From: Caloramator sp. E03
Lineage (GTDB): Bacteria; Bacillota; Clostridia; Clostridiales; Caloramatoraceae
Direction of reading: 5' to 3'
Length of the DNA: 64,000 nucleotides
NCBI RefSeq assembly: GCF_006016075.1
Contig: NZ_CP040093.1
Span: forward strand, 558,001-622,000
How positions within the stretch are numbered: position 1 is the first letter of the stretch; each line of letters starts with the position of its first letter. A program made the translations under genes and the position numbers. Under the pieces are notes generated by a model. That model did not search any database. It was not told the origin of the DNA and saw only the letters and a program-made list of their open reading frames with translations. Below are positions 17,516 through 26,900 of the stretch, one piece after another.

Positions 17516-18907
17516 TCATATTTTTATATTATACCTTTTAATTTTTTGCTGAAGAGTCTGCCTTTTTATTTTCAAAAGTTTTGATGCCTTAGATATGTTA
17601 TTTTCGCACTTTTTAAGGGCTTCTTTTATTATCTTTTTTTCAATCTCATCCATATATTCATCAAGGGAAATCCTAAAGGAATAATTATTAATATTAAGCA
17701 TATTTTCATCCTTTGAATTAAATAAAGTATCCTGTATTTGGTGTGTAAAATGTTCCTTTTGAAGTATATGGCCTGAAACCATGTTCATAGCCCCTTCAAT
17801 ATAATTCTTAAGCTCTCTTACATTTCCTGGCCAATCGTATGACATAAATGCATCATATACTTCCTTTGACACATCCCAAACATCTTTAGAAAATTTATCA
17901 TTGTATTTTTTTATAAATTCTTTTATAAATAAAGGTATATCTTCTTTTCTATCCCTTAATGCTGGTATTGTAATATTAACAACACTAAGCCTGTAATATA
18001 AATCCTTTCTTAAAGTACCATTAACAATTGCTGTATAAGGATCCTCATTTGTGGTTGCAATTATTCTTACATCAACTGGTATATCCTTAACATCTCCAAC
18101 CCTTCTTATATAACCTTCCTGAAGAACTCTTAAAAGTTTTGCCTGAAGGGATATACTCATTGAATTTATCTCATCTAAAAGCAGTGTTCCTCCATTTGCC
18201 TGTTCAAATAGGCCAATTCTGTCAACAGCACCTGTAAAACTTCCCTTTATGGTTCCAAAGAGTATGCTCTCAAGAAGTCCCTCAGGAAGTGCTGCACAAT
18301 TAAGGGCAACAAAAGGTTTTAAAGCTCTTTCGCTTTCATTATGAATACATCTTGATAAAACTTCCTTCCCTGTCCCAGTTTCTCCATATATCAAAACTGT
18401 CGATGAAGAAGCAGCTGCTTTTTTAGCCATTTCTACACATTTTAAAAATTTAGGGCTGCATCCTGTTATGTTATCAAAACTATATTTTTTATCACTTTTA
18501 ATCTCGATTTTGCTTTTTCCTGTAAGATGTATTATTCTATCATAAAGCTCCTTAACCTTTGTAAAATCCTTTGAGATTTCAATTGCCCCAGCTATCTCAT
18601 CATCTAATTTTATAGGGAGAGTTATATTTACAGCGGTTATGTTATAACCTTTTTTGTTAACATAGCTTTGATATCTCTCTCCAATAGCTTCTCCGCTTTT
18701 TAGTACATTACATAATGTACTTGTGTTTTCATTAAGGCTTGGGAATAGCTCCAGTATTTTTTTACCTATTACCTCGCTTCCATCTAATCCCTCAAGGGTT
18801 TCCATAGCTTTATTATATATGATTGTCTTACCTTCACTATCAATTACATGAATGCCCTCGTCTATATTATCTATAAGTATCTCAAGGATTTTTCTATAAA
18901 AATCCAT
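17516..18907 (-). CDS. PAS-AAA+-Fis sigma-54 activator, probable ornithine operon regulator
   Basis: This is a 463-residue enhancer-binding protein. Residues of about 5-125 form a PAS sensor ('EGIHVIDSEGKTIIYNKAMETL'), about 145-375 the sigma-54 activation ATPase, and about 425-463 a Fis-type helix-turn-helix. The ATPase has Walker A 'GETGTGKE', the sigma-54-contact loop 'GSFTGA' (a variant of GAFTGA), Walker B 'GGTLLLDEI' and the R-finger region 'LRKDLYYRLSV'. It resembles RocR/ArgR-type activators of arginine and ornithine catabolism. GGAAGGAG precedes the ATG, 26 bp after cinA, so it may be co-transcribed with cinA. Its target is inferred from the adjacent sigma-54 promoter. Confidence 0.92.
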   Translation of the reverse strand: MDFYRKILEILIDNIDEGIHVIDSEGKTIIYNKAMETLEGLDGSEVIGKKILELFPSLNENTSTLCNVLKSGEAIGERYQSYVNKKGYNITAVNITLPIKLDDEIAGAIEISKDFTKVKELYDRIIHLTGKSKIEIKSDKKYSFDNITGCSPKFLKCVEMAKKAAASSSTVLIYGETGTGKEVLSRCIHNESERALKPFVALNCAALPEGLLESILFGTIKGSFTGAVDRIGLFEQANGGTLLLDEINSMSISLQAKLLRVLQEGYIRRVGDVKDIPVDVRIIATTNEDPYTAIVNGTLRKDLYYRLSVVNITIPALRDRKEDIPLFIKEFIKKYNDKFSKDVWDVSKEVYDAFMSYDWPGNVRELKNYIEGAMNMVSGHILQKEHFTHQIQDTLFNSKDENMLNINNYSFRISLDEYMDEIEKKIIKEALKKCENNISKASKLLKIKRQTLQQKIKRYNIKI

Positions 18908-18933
18908 AATTATCTCCTTCCGGATATAAAGCT

Positions 18934-20175
18934 TTATTTTATAATGTTTTTCAGCTCTCTTCTAAGAAAGTCTATTGCATACATTGCAGCTCTTTCTCTT
19001 ATTTTTTGTCTGTCCCCCGAAAAATTATATTTTATTGTTTTAACATTTCCATCTATGGAAAGCCCTATATATACAAGGCCCACAGGTTTTTCATCGCTTC
19101 CTCCGCCTGGGCCTGCTATTCCCGTAGTTGAAATGCCAATTCTAGTATTTGAAGCTTTTGCAATCCCTAATGCCATCTCTGCTGCCACTTGACTGCTTAC
19201 AGCTCCATGTTTTTCTAATGTTTCTTTTTTAACTTTCAGTCGGCTTATTTTTGCTTCATTGCTGTAAGTTACAGCCCCTTCAATAAACACCTTTGAAATT
19301 CCCGGGTAGTTTATAAGCTTTGCTGCCACAAGTCCACCAGTACAGGATTCTGCAGTTGATATAGTTAAATTATTATCTATGAGCATTTTTCCTACAACAT
19401 TTTCAAGGGTATCCTCATCTTCTCCATAAATATAATCCCCAAGACGCTTTTTTATTTCCTGTGCTATAGGTTCTATAAGCTTTTTAGCTTCAAACTCATC
19501 CTTTGCTCTTGCTGTTATTCTAAGTATTGCTTCGTTTTGTTTTGCATAGGGTGCAACTGTTGGATTTGTCATGTTTTCTATTAAATCTGAAACCTTCTCT
19601 GCCATATGGCTCTCTCCAATTCCAAAGGTTCTTATTACCTTAGATACTATTGCACCATCAATATATTTTTTAATATAGGGAACAACATAATTTTCAAACA
19701 TAGGTATCATCTCAAAGGGAGGACCTGGGAGCATAATAAGCATTTTGCCTTTTTCATCTATTATACATCCAGGTGCTGTACCATTTTCGTTTGGAAGTAT
19801 AACAGCCCCTTGTGGAAAATATGCCTGCTTTTCATTACTTTTTGCAAAATCTCTATTTAATTTTTTAAAATATCCCTTTATTTCCTCAAGCAAATCTTCA
19901 TGAAGAATGAGCTTTTTCCCAAAATATTCTGCTCCTATCTCCTTTGTTAAATCATCCTTTGTAGGTCCAAGCCCTCCAGTTGTTATTACAATATCTGCTC
20001 TTTTAAAGGCAATATCATAGGCTTTTTTTAATCTTTCACTGTTATCCCCTACAACAGTTTGAAAATATACAAATATTCCCAAGTCTGCAAGCCTCTTTGA
20101 TAGATATTGGGCATTGGTATTTAGTGTATCTCCAAGCAAAAGCTCGGTTCCCACTGATAATATTTCAGCTATCAT
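18934..20175 (-). CDS. cinA: CinA: competence/damage-inducible protein, NMN amidohydrolase family
   Basis: This 413-residue protein is a full-length CinA. The N-terminal half is the molybdopterin-binding-like (COG1058) domain, starting 'IAEILSVGTELLLGD' with 'VITTGGLGPTKDDLTKE'; this domain has ADP-ribose pyrophosphatase activity in characterised members. The C-terminal half is the amidohydrolase (PncC-like) domain with 'TAESCTGGLVAAKLINYPG' and 'GIAGPGGGSDEKPVGLVYIG', which deamidates NMN in pyridine nucleotide recycling. AGGAGTG precedes the ATG. It is not beside recA here; the next gene downstream is the sigma-54 activator. Confidence 0.95.
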   Translation of the reverse strand: MIAEILSVGTELLLGDTLNTNAQYLSKRLADLGIFVYFQTVVGDNSERLKKAYDIAFKRADIVITTGGLGPTKDDLTKEIGAEYFGKKLILHEDLLEEIKGYFKKLNRDFAKSNEKQAYFPQGAVILPNENGTAPGCIIDEKGKMLIMLPGPPFEMIPMFENYVVPYIKKYIDGAIVSKVIRTFGIGESHMAEKVSDLIENMTNPTVAPYAKQNEAILRITARAKDEFEAKKLIEPIAQEIKKRLGDYIYGEDEDTLENVVGKMLIDNNLTISTAESCTGGLVAAKLINYPGISKVFIEGAVTYSNEAKISRLKVKKETLEKHGAVSSQVAAEMALGIAKASNTRIGISTTGIAGPGGGSDEKPVGLVYIGLSIDGNVKTIKYNFSGDRQKIRERAAMYAIDFLRRELKNIIK

Positions 20176-20299
20176 TTTATCACTCCTAATTTTAACTTAT
20201 ATAACAAAAATACTATACATATTATACCATAATATATGCTATAAAATTAAACTTTTCTTAACCCTTTATATCAGCATAGAAAAGCTGCTGCATTTATGA

Positions 20300-20305
20300 T
20301 ATAAT
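20300..20305 (+). promoter_or_regulatory. -10 element before the coiled-coil gene
   Basis: TATAAT lies 21 bp before the ATG at 20326, with only a weak candidate -35 (TAGAAA at 20277-20282). It would give a very short leader containing the ribosome binding site GAGGTGG. Confidence 0.35.
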
Positions 20306-20325
20306 TTTTTTGCGAGGTGGTTCTA

Positions 20326-20649
20326 ATGGAAGAAAAAATCTTAGAAATTTTAATGAACTTACAAAAAGACATGAATTCTATGAAGTCAGACATAGGCTCC
20401 CTAAAATTAGATATGGACTCTGTAAAAAGCAATATTAGTTCCATGCAAAGTACTTTAGCCGAACATACAAATATTTTAAGAGCATTAGAACATAGAACGG
20501 AAATTATATCAGCAGAAGTTGAAAATTTAAAACACGATATGGCTGAAGTTAAAGGAGAAATTAAATCTATAAGAAAAGATTTATCTCAAGTTGAAATGGT
20601 TACTGCCAATAACTGGTCTGATATAGCGAAACTAAAAGCTATAAAATAA
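20326..20649 (+). CDS. Small coiled-coil protein of unknown function
   Basis: The 107-residue protein is predicted to be almost entirely helical. Its heptad-like repeats ('MKSDIGSLKLDMDSVKSNISSMQS'-type pattern in residues 15-45, and again at 60-90) indicate a coiled coil. ATG 20326 is chosen because GAGGTGG lies 5 bp upstream; a GTG at 20317 lies inside that site. There is no signal peptide, membrane segment or catalytic motif. It is alone between divergent cinA and convergent hisS. Similar short coiled-coil proteins are common in Firmicutes without known roles. Confidence 0.75.
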   Translation: MEEKILEILMNLQKDMNSMKSDIGSLKLDMDSVKSNISSMQSTLAEHTNILRALEHRTEIISAEVENLKHDMAEVKGEIKSIRKDLSQVEMVTANNWSDIAKLKAIK

Positions 20650-20665
20650 TTTAGATAAATAGTTT

Positions 20666-20690
20666 AAAAAAGGAGCATTATGCTCCTTTT
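20666..20690. terminator. Bidirectional terminator between the coiled-coil gene and hisS
   Basis: AAAAGGAGCA-TTA-TGCTCCTTTT is a perfect ten-pair hairpin with T-runs on both strands. It lies between the two converging genes. Confidence 0.9.
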
Positions 20691-20710
20691 ATTAATATAT
20701 TTTTCTTTAA

Positions 20711-22033
20711 TTAAACCCGGTTTTTTATTGTTTTTATAGCTTCACTAATCTCTACAATATTTTGTGCGCCTGTACTCATATTTTTTAAGGAAACCATTTT
20801 TCTTTGCAGTTCATCCTCACCAATGAGAATTACATAAGGAATATTAAGCTTATCCGCATAAGCAAACTTCTTTCCTAATTTAGCATCTTCATAGTAAATT
20901 TCACATACGATTCCTTCATTCCTTAATAAATTAGCAATTTCTATAGAATAATCGAGAGTTTCTCCCATAGGAATAAGCAATACTTCAGATAATGTCGATG
21001 AAGCGTTTTCACCTATTATTTCAGCTTCCCTCAACTGATAGAAAAGCCTTGTTAAGCCGATGGATATACCAACTCCTGGAAGTTTTTGATCCGTATAAAA
21101 TTCAGCAAGATTATCATATCTTCCACCGGAGCATACGCTTCCTATTTGTGGATAATTATTAAGAATTGTTTCATATACCGTACCTGTATAATAGTCAAGT
21201 CCTCTTGCTATAGTCAAATCAATTATAAAATTCTTTTCTGGAACGTTAAAGCATCTAATATAGTGCACTACTTTATTAAGTTCATCAAGTCCTAAAAGGA
21301 ACTGTTCATTTTCTATATTAAGTTCTTTAAGCTTTAATAATATATCATCATTAGAGCCTTTAATCCCTATAAATTCCATTATACTATCTATTGAATCTCT
21401 TTCAATTCCTATTTCCTCAAGCTCTTTGATTACTGCATCATAACCTATTTTTTCAAGCTTATCTATTATCCTTAATACTTCAACCTTCTTATCTACCTTG
21501 ACAGATTCAAAGAAACCATTAAGAACCTTTCTGTTGTTTATGTGTATAGTAAAATCCTCAAATCCTAAATCTTTAAAGGTTGAGTATATTATACTCGGAA
21601 TCTCTGCATCGTTTATAATGCTGAGCTTTCCATTTCCTATTATATCTATATCACACTGATAAAATTCCCTGAAACGCCCCTTTTGGTTTCTCTCCCCTCT
21701 GTAAACTTTGCCGATATGATATCTTCTAAAGGGGAAATTCAGCTCAGAAAAATGCTGTGCTACATATCGTGCAAGAGGAACAGTTAAATCAAATCTTAAA
21801 GATAAATCCGTATCTCCCTTTGTAAATCTATATATCTGCTTTTCTGTTTCTCCTCCACCCTTTGCAAGAAGAACCTCTGATTTTTCTATAAGAGGTGTAT
21901 CCAGTGGAACAAATCCATATTTTTCATAGTTCCTTCTTATAGTATCCATCATTTTATTAAATAATATCTGATCTTTTGGCAAAAGCTCCATAAATCCTGG
22001 AAGAATAGATGGTTTTACTTTTTGCTCCTTCAT
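20711..22033 (-). CDS. hisS: Histidyl-tRNA synthetase
   Basis: This class II aminoacyl-tRNA synthetase charges tRNA-His. Motif 2 is 'GKVYRGERNQKGRFREFYQCD'-like around residues 107-127. The histidine-binding loops are 'ARGLDYYTGTVYE' and 'SVCSGGRYDNLAEFY'; motif 3 is 'GVGISIGLTRLF'. A C-terminal anticodon-binding domain runs from about residue 340. Its 440 residues are slightly longer than usual. TTAGGAGGAG precedes the ATG. No T-box leader is present. In many Clostridia hisS sits directly before aspS, but here it is 22 kb away, after a phosphatase gene. Confidence 0.95.
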   Translation of the reverse strand: MKEQKVKPSILPGFMELLPKDQILFNKMMDTIRRNYEKYGFVPLDTPLIEKSEVLLAKGGGETEKQIYRFTKGDTDLSLRFDLTVPLARYVAQHFSELNFPFRRYHIGKVYRGERNQKGRFREFYQCDIDIIGNGKLSIINDAEIPSIIYSTFKDLGFEDFTIHINNRKVLNGFFESVKVDKKVEVLRIIDKLEKIGYDAVIKELEEIGIERDSIDSIMEFIGIKGSNDDILLKLKELNIENEQFLLGLDELNKVVHYIRCFNVPEKNFIIDLTIARGLDYYTGTVYETILNNYPQIGSVCSGGRYDNLAEFYTDQKLPGVGISIGLTRLFYQLREAEIIGENASSTLSEVLLIPMGETLDYSIEIANLLRNEGIVCEIYYEDAKLGKKFAYADKLNIPYVILIGEDELQRKMVSLKNMSTGAQNIVEISEAIKTIKNRV

Positions 22034-22044
22034 TTTTTCTCCTC

Positions 22045-22692
22045 CTAACTAAAATTAATGATATCGATATTAACTTCATTAAATCCTAAAATAACTTTAT
22101 CAGCGCCATGCAGTTTATCTGATGAACCTACACCAATCACATACATTCCTGCATTTTTTGCAGCCTCAATTCCTGCCTCTGCATCCTCAAAAACAACACA
22201 ATCCTTAGGTTCAATATTCAATTCCTTCGCAGCAAGCAGAAAAACTTCTGGATCTGGCTTTGCTTTTTTTACTTTATTGCCGTCTATTATAGCATCGAAG
22301 TATTTTTCAATTCCAAGATTATTCAATATAATCATTGCATTTTTACTTGCAGAGCCAAGGGCTGTTTTAATTCCATTTTCCCTTAAAGATATTAAAAACT
22401 TTTCTACTCCTATGAAAATTTCAGACTTATCGATTTTAGATATGTATTCTACATACCAGTTGTTCTTTTTTTCGGCAAGCTTTATCTTAGTTTCATCATC
22501 AAAGTTTAGCCCCCCAATCTCAAGAAGTATTTCAAGGGACTTCATCCTGCTGACTCCCTTTAGTCTTTCATTGTCTTTAATTGTGAATTCAAAGCCAAGC
22601 TCCTTGGCAAGTCTTTTCCATGCAAGATAATGATATTTTGCAGTATCAACTATAACTCCATCCAAATCAAAAATACACCCTTTAACTGACAT
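22045..22692 (-). CDS. pgmB: Beta-phosphoglucomutase-like HAD phosphatase
   Basis: This 215-residue HAD-superfamily protein has motif I 'FDLDGVIVDTAKYHY' (nucleophile and acid aspartates, with His as in beta-phosphoglucomutase), motif II 'ALGSAS', the motif III lysine in 'KVKKAKPDPEVF' and motif IV 'VFEDAEAGIEAAKNAG'. The cap-domain segment 'LKGVSRMKSLEILLE' with the R-x3-S pattern supports beta-phosphoglucomutase (beta-glucose-1-phosphate to glucose-6-phosphate). ATG 22692 follows GGGGG; an upstream in-frame start is less likely. It lies 11 bp before hisS and is probably co-transcribed with it. No maltose or trehalose phosphorylase gene is near, so the substrate is uncertain. Confidence 0.82.
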   Translation of the reverse strand: MSVKGCIFDLDGVIVDTAKYHYLAWKRLAKELGFEFTIKDNERLKGVSRMKSLEILLEIGGLNFDDETKIKLAEKKNNWYVEYISKIDKSEIFIGVEKFLISLRENGIKTALGSASKNAMIILNNLGIEKYFDAIIDGNKVKKAKPDPEVFLLAAKELNIEPKDCVVFEDAEAGIEAAKNAGMYVIGVGSSDKLHGADKVILGFNEVNIDIINFS

Positions 22693-22774
22693 ATTTAAAC
22701 CCCCAAACAAAATACAGTTGCTATAATCAAATAAACTATAGCATAAATGTCAAAGCATCTCAATCCTTTATATT

Positions 22775-23764
22775 TTATATGTCTGCAAATACCCCTATTC
22801 CCATCTGCAGTGCTTTATCATATATTTTATAGGCAGTTACTATATCCATAACCGATATACCAACCGTTTTATATATTGTAATATCTTCTTTAGACCTTCT
22901 TCCTTTAATCTTTCCTGTTAACAGCTCTCCTATTTCTCCGTCTATTCTATCCTTTGTTATAACACCTTTATTAATGGGTATTATAATATCCCCAGCCTCA
23001 GATAATACCGCTTCCTTTGAATCAACATAAAAACCTTCTGCCTTTGAAACTATGTATTCATCCATCTCCTGCATATTCGGAGTGTAGGAGCCTACTCCAT
23101 TTATATGTGCTCCTTTTTTTACTTTTTTCCCATCAAATACAGGACTTTTTGAAGTTGTAACTGCAGTTATAATATCAGCATCACAAACAGCCTCATCTGA
23201 AGATTTTACAGGTATAATCCTTGCATTATACTCTTTTAATTCCCTTTGCATATTTTCAGCAAACTCACAAGATTTTTCATATTCAAGGCTATAAACCCTG
23301 ACTTCCTCAAGCTCTCTTACAGATAACATAGCCTCAAGCTGGCATCTTGCCTGTCCTCCCGTCCCTATAAGAGCACCGATTTTTGAATCCTTATTTGAGA
23401 GTATATCAGTAGCAGCACCAGAACCTGCACCTGTCCTTAGCTGTGTTAAATATGTTCCATCCATTATACAACAAACATCACCCGTTGTCCCATCTAAAAG
23501 TATCATCTTTGCAGGAACTGAAGGGATATTTTTTTGAGCATTTTTAGGAAACACGCTGACTATTTTAATTCCAAGGCTGTTTAAATCCTCAACATATCCT
23601 GGCATAAACAAAGATTGTCCTTGGAATTTAGGAACATCTATATTTGTCCTTAAAGGAACTACGCTTTTACCCTCTGAATATAATTTGAAGGCAGTTTTTA
23701 CTGCATCTATTGCATCCTTCATAGTAAACACTTTCTTTATATCTTCCTTCGTCAATAGTAACAT
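22775..23764 (-). CDS. Ornithine cyclodeaminase / alanine dehydrogenase family protein
   Basis: This 329-residue NAD(P)-dependent enzyme belongs to the mu-crystallin family. Evidence is 'MLLLTKEDIKKVFTMKDAIDAVK' at the N-terminus, 'DGTYLTQLRTGAGSGAATDIL' (substrate arginine and lysine region) and the nucleotide fold 'GALIGTGGQARCQLEAML'. Members convert ornithine to proline, deaminate alanine, or reduce delta-1-pyrroline-2-carboxylate. The ornithine genes nearby favour an amino acid role, but the substrate is not decidable by eye. ATG 23764 follows GGAGGG. A longer upstream frame lacks a ribosome binding site. Confidence 0.8.
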   Translation of the reverse strand: MLLLTKEDIKKVFTMKDAIDAVKTAFKLYSEGKSVVPLRTNIDVPKFQGQSLFMPGYVEDLNSLGIKIVSVFPKNAQKNIPSVPAKMILLDGTTGDVCCIMDGTYLTQLRTGAGSGAATDILSNKDSKIGALIGTGGQARCQLEAMLSVRELEEVRVYSLEYEKSCEFAENMQRELKEYNARIIPVKSSDEAVCDADIITAVTTSKSPVFDGKKVKKGAHINGVGSYTPNMQEMDEYIVSKAEGFYVDSKEAVLSEAGDIIIPINKGVITKDRIDGEIGELLTGKIKGRRSKEDITIYKTVGISVMDIVTAYKIYDKALQMGIGVFADI

Positions 23765-23835
23765 ACTATCCCTCCATATTTTAAATATATCTTCATTATA
23801 AAACTTTTCTTTATTTTTATGCAATAATTCATTAA

Positions 23836-23889
23836 TTTAACCTAATTAGCAACAGAAGTCACCCACTTCTATAAGTTGGGGTAGCTCAC
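23836..23889 (+). repeat. IS200/IS605-type right-end remnant, copy A
   Basis: The stretch contains TTTAACCTAATTAG, then a GAAGT-CACCCACTT / AAGTTGGGGTAG hairpin ending in CTCAC. The hairpin and its end match the pattern of right ends of IS200/IS605 (TnpB-carrying) elements. The same conserved leader and hairpin recur on the minus strand at 31484-31532, and the hairpin alone in the longer copy at 31309-31428. No transposase frame is attached. Confidence 0.55.
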
Positions 23890-23899
23890 TTAATTATAG

Positions 23900-23961
23900 T
23901 ATAATAAAAAACCCATAAACTTAAAACCTAATCCTTTTTAAATGCTTAAGTTTATGGGTTT
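23900..23961 (-). terminator. Terminator of purL
   Basis: A 16-pair perfect stem (AAACCCATAAACTTAA at 23909-23924 with 23946-23961) has a 21-base loop. On the minus strand a T-rich run follows, 15 bp after the purL stop. Confidence 0.85.
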
Positions 23962-23976
23962 AAATAATCTTTATAT

Positions 23977-26900
23977 TTATTTAAAATATTCAACCCCAGC
24001 TTCAAAAATCCTTTGATTCTTCTCAAAAGGAATATTTTTTAAAGTACATAAACCTATTCTTTCTGAATGTCCCATCTTCCCGAGTATCCTTCCATCTGGG
24101 CTTGTTATGCCTTCAATAGCAAAGGCAGAACCGTTAGGATTAAATTTTATATTATATGTTGGATTGCCATCAAAATCAACATATTGAGTTGTTACCTGAC
24201 CATTTTCAAATAGCTTTTGTATTATTTCATCCTTTGCTACAAATCTTCCTTCGCCATGGGAAATTGGAATTGCATGAACATCTCCTACCTTTACATTATT
24301 AAACCAAGGCGATTTATTTGAAACAACCTTTGTTAATGCAATTCTTGATATATGTCTCCCTATTTCATTATAAGTTAATGTTGGACTATCATCTTCCATA
24401 TCCCTTATCTCTCCAAAAGGTAAAAGGCCAAGCTTTATTAAGGCCTGAAAACCATTACATATTCCAAGCATAAGACCATCACGATTTTTTAAAAAGTCCA
24501 TTACTTCTTCTTTAATCCTTGGATTTCTAAATACAGTAGCTATAAACTTACCAGAACCATCTGGTTCATCTCCGGCACTAAATCCTCCCGGTATCATTAT
24601 AATCTGTGAATTTTTTATTCCTTTTATCATTTCGCAAATAGAAGTTTCTATATCCTTTGAAGTTAAATTTTTGAATATAGCTAAATTTATATTGGCTCCT
24701 GCCCTTTCAAAGGCTTTTATAGAATCATACTCACAATTAGTTCCGGGAAAAACAGGTATAAACACTCTTGGCTTTGCAAACTTTAAATCACTTTTGCTGC
24801 TAATAAAACTTTTTAAAGGAAATGATTTAATTACTTCATCTTTTTTAGTCTTAGTAGGAAATACCTTTTCAAGAGGTTTTTCCCATGCTTCTATACATTC
24901 ATCAATAGATATATTAGTACTTTTAATTTTAATATAAGGTTCCTGTTGAGTTATACCAAGCATTGTATAATTTAAACCATAAAACTCTTTATCTATATCT
25001 GTATTATCATCTATCTCAACAATAATAGAACCAAGCTCTGGCATAAATAAATCTTTTTCATCTACTTGTTTTGAAAAGATAAAACCTATTTTATTTCCAA
25101 AACTCATTTTACTAATAGCTTCAGCAATTCCACCATATCTTACTGTATGAGCTGATAATATCTTCCCTTCCTTTATAAGGCATGTAACTTTTTGTAAGTT
25201 TTTCTTTAAAACATCAAAGCAAGGAAGGTCATATTCATCTCTTTCCATACTTAAAAGAACTACTCTGCTTCCCACCTTTTTAAACTCTGGAGATATTATA
25301 TTCTTTGCATCAGCAATACCAACAGCAAAAGCTACAAGTGTTGGAGGAACATCAAGATGTTTAAAACTTCCAGACATACTATCCTTACCACCTATAGCAG
25401 GTATGTTAAGTACCTTTTGAGCATAAAAGGCTCCAAGCAATGCACTAAAGGGTTTCCCCCATCTTTTAGCCTCTTTCCTTAGTTTTTCAAAATATTCCTG
25501 AAGGGTAAGCTTAATATTTTTATAATCCCCTCCCATAGCAACTATTTTAGATACTGCTTCAACTATTGCATATACTCCTCCATGGAAAGGGCTCCACTTA
25601 GCAAGCTTTGGCTCATATCCATAAGCCATTAAAGTACAGGTTGTTGTATTACCATTTTCAACTGGTATCTTTGCAGCCATACCTTCAATTGGAGTTAACT
25701 GATATTTTCCTCCAAAGGGCATTAAGATTGTACCTGAACCAATTGTACTATCAAACATCTCAACAAGACCCCTTCTGCTGCATACGGAAAGATCTTGAAG
25801 GTTAGCAATCCACATCTTTGTTAAATCATCTTTATCCTCTAATATTTTATTAAAATAGCTATTTTTTTCATCAGGGGCTGTAACATAAACATCAACTCTT
25901 TGTGTTACTCCGTTTGTATCAAGAAAATCCCTTGATATATCAACTATAACGTTCCCTCTCCAGCTCATTTTAAGCCTTCTATTTGAAGTTATCTTAGCTA
26001 CGACAGTAGCCTCAAGATTTTCCTCTTTAGCATAATCAATAAATTTCTGTGCATCTTCTTTTGATACAACCACTGCCATTCTCTCTTGAGACTCTGAAAT
26101 CGCAAGTTCTGTTCCATCTAATCCTTCATATTTTTTAGGTATTGTATCAAGATCTATTTCAATTCCATCATAAAGTTCACCTATTGCAACCGAAACTCCT
26201 CCAGCCCCAAAGTCATTACATCTTTTTATCATTCTACTAACATTTGGGTTTCTAAAAAGCCTTTGAAGCTTCCTTTCCTCAACTGCATTTCCTTTTTGAA
26301 CCTCTGCGCCACACTTTACAATTGATTCTTCATCATGCTCCTTTGAAGATCCTGTGGCGCCACCACAACCATCCCTTCCTGTTCTTCCTCCAATAAGAAT
26401 TACAACATCTCCTTCGACTGGTGTTTGCCTTACGACATTCTTTTTAGGTACGGCTCCTATTACAGCTCCAATCTCCATCCTTTTGGCAACAAACCCCTCA
26501 TCATAAACTTCATCAACAAAGCCTGTTGCAAGACCAATTTGGTTTCCATAGGAGCTATACCCTTTTGCAGCTTCCCTTGTTATTTTTATTTGAGGAAGTT
26601 TATTTGGCAGGGTATCCTCTATTTTTACTCTTGGATCTCCACTTCCTGTTATTCTCATAGCTTGATAGACATACGATCTTCCTGACAGAGGATCTCTTAT
26701 TGCACCTCCAAGACATGTTGCAGCTCCTCCAAAGGGTTCAATTTCAGTTGGATGGTTATGGGTTTCATTTTTAAACATAACAAGATACTTTTCGATATTT
26801 CCATCTACATCAACATCAACCTCAATACTACATGCGTTTATCTCTTCTGATACATCAAGATCCTTTAAAAGCCCCCTCTTTCTCATCTCTTTCATTGCTA

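Noticed and set aside
22058-22630. 190-codon plus-strand open frame
   Set aside because: It is exactly antisense to the phosphatase gene at 22045-22692, whose motifs are clear; its Ser/Phe-rich product has no domain pattern or ribosome binding site.
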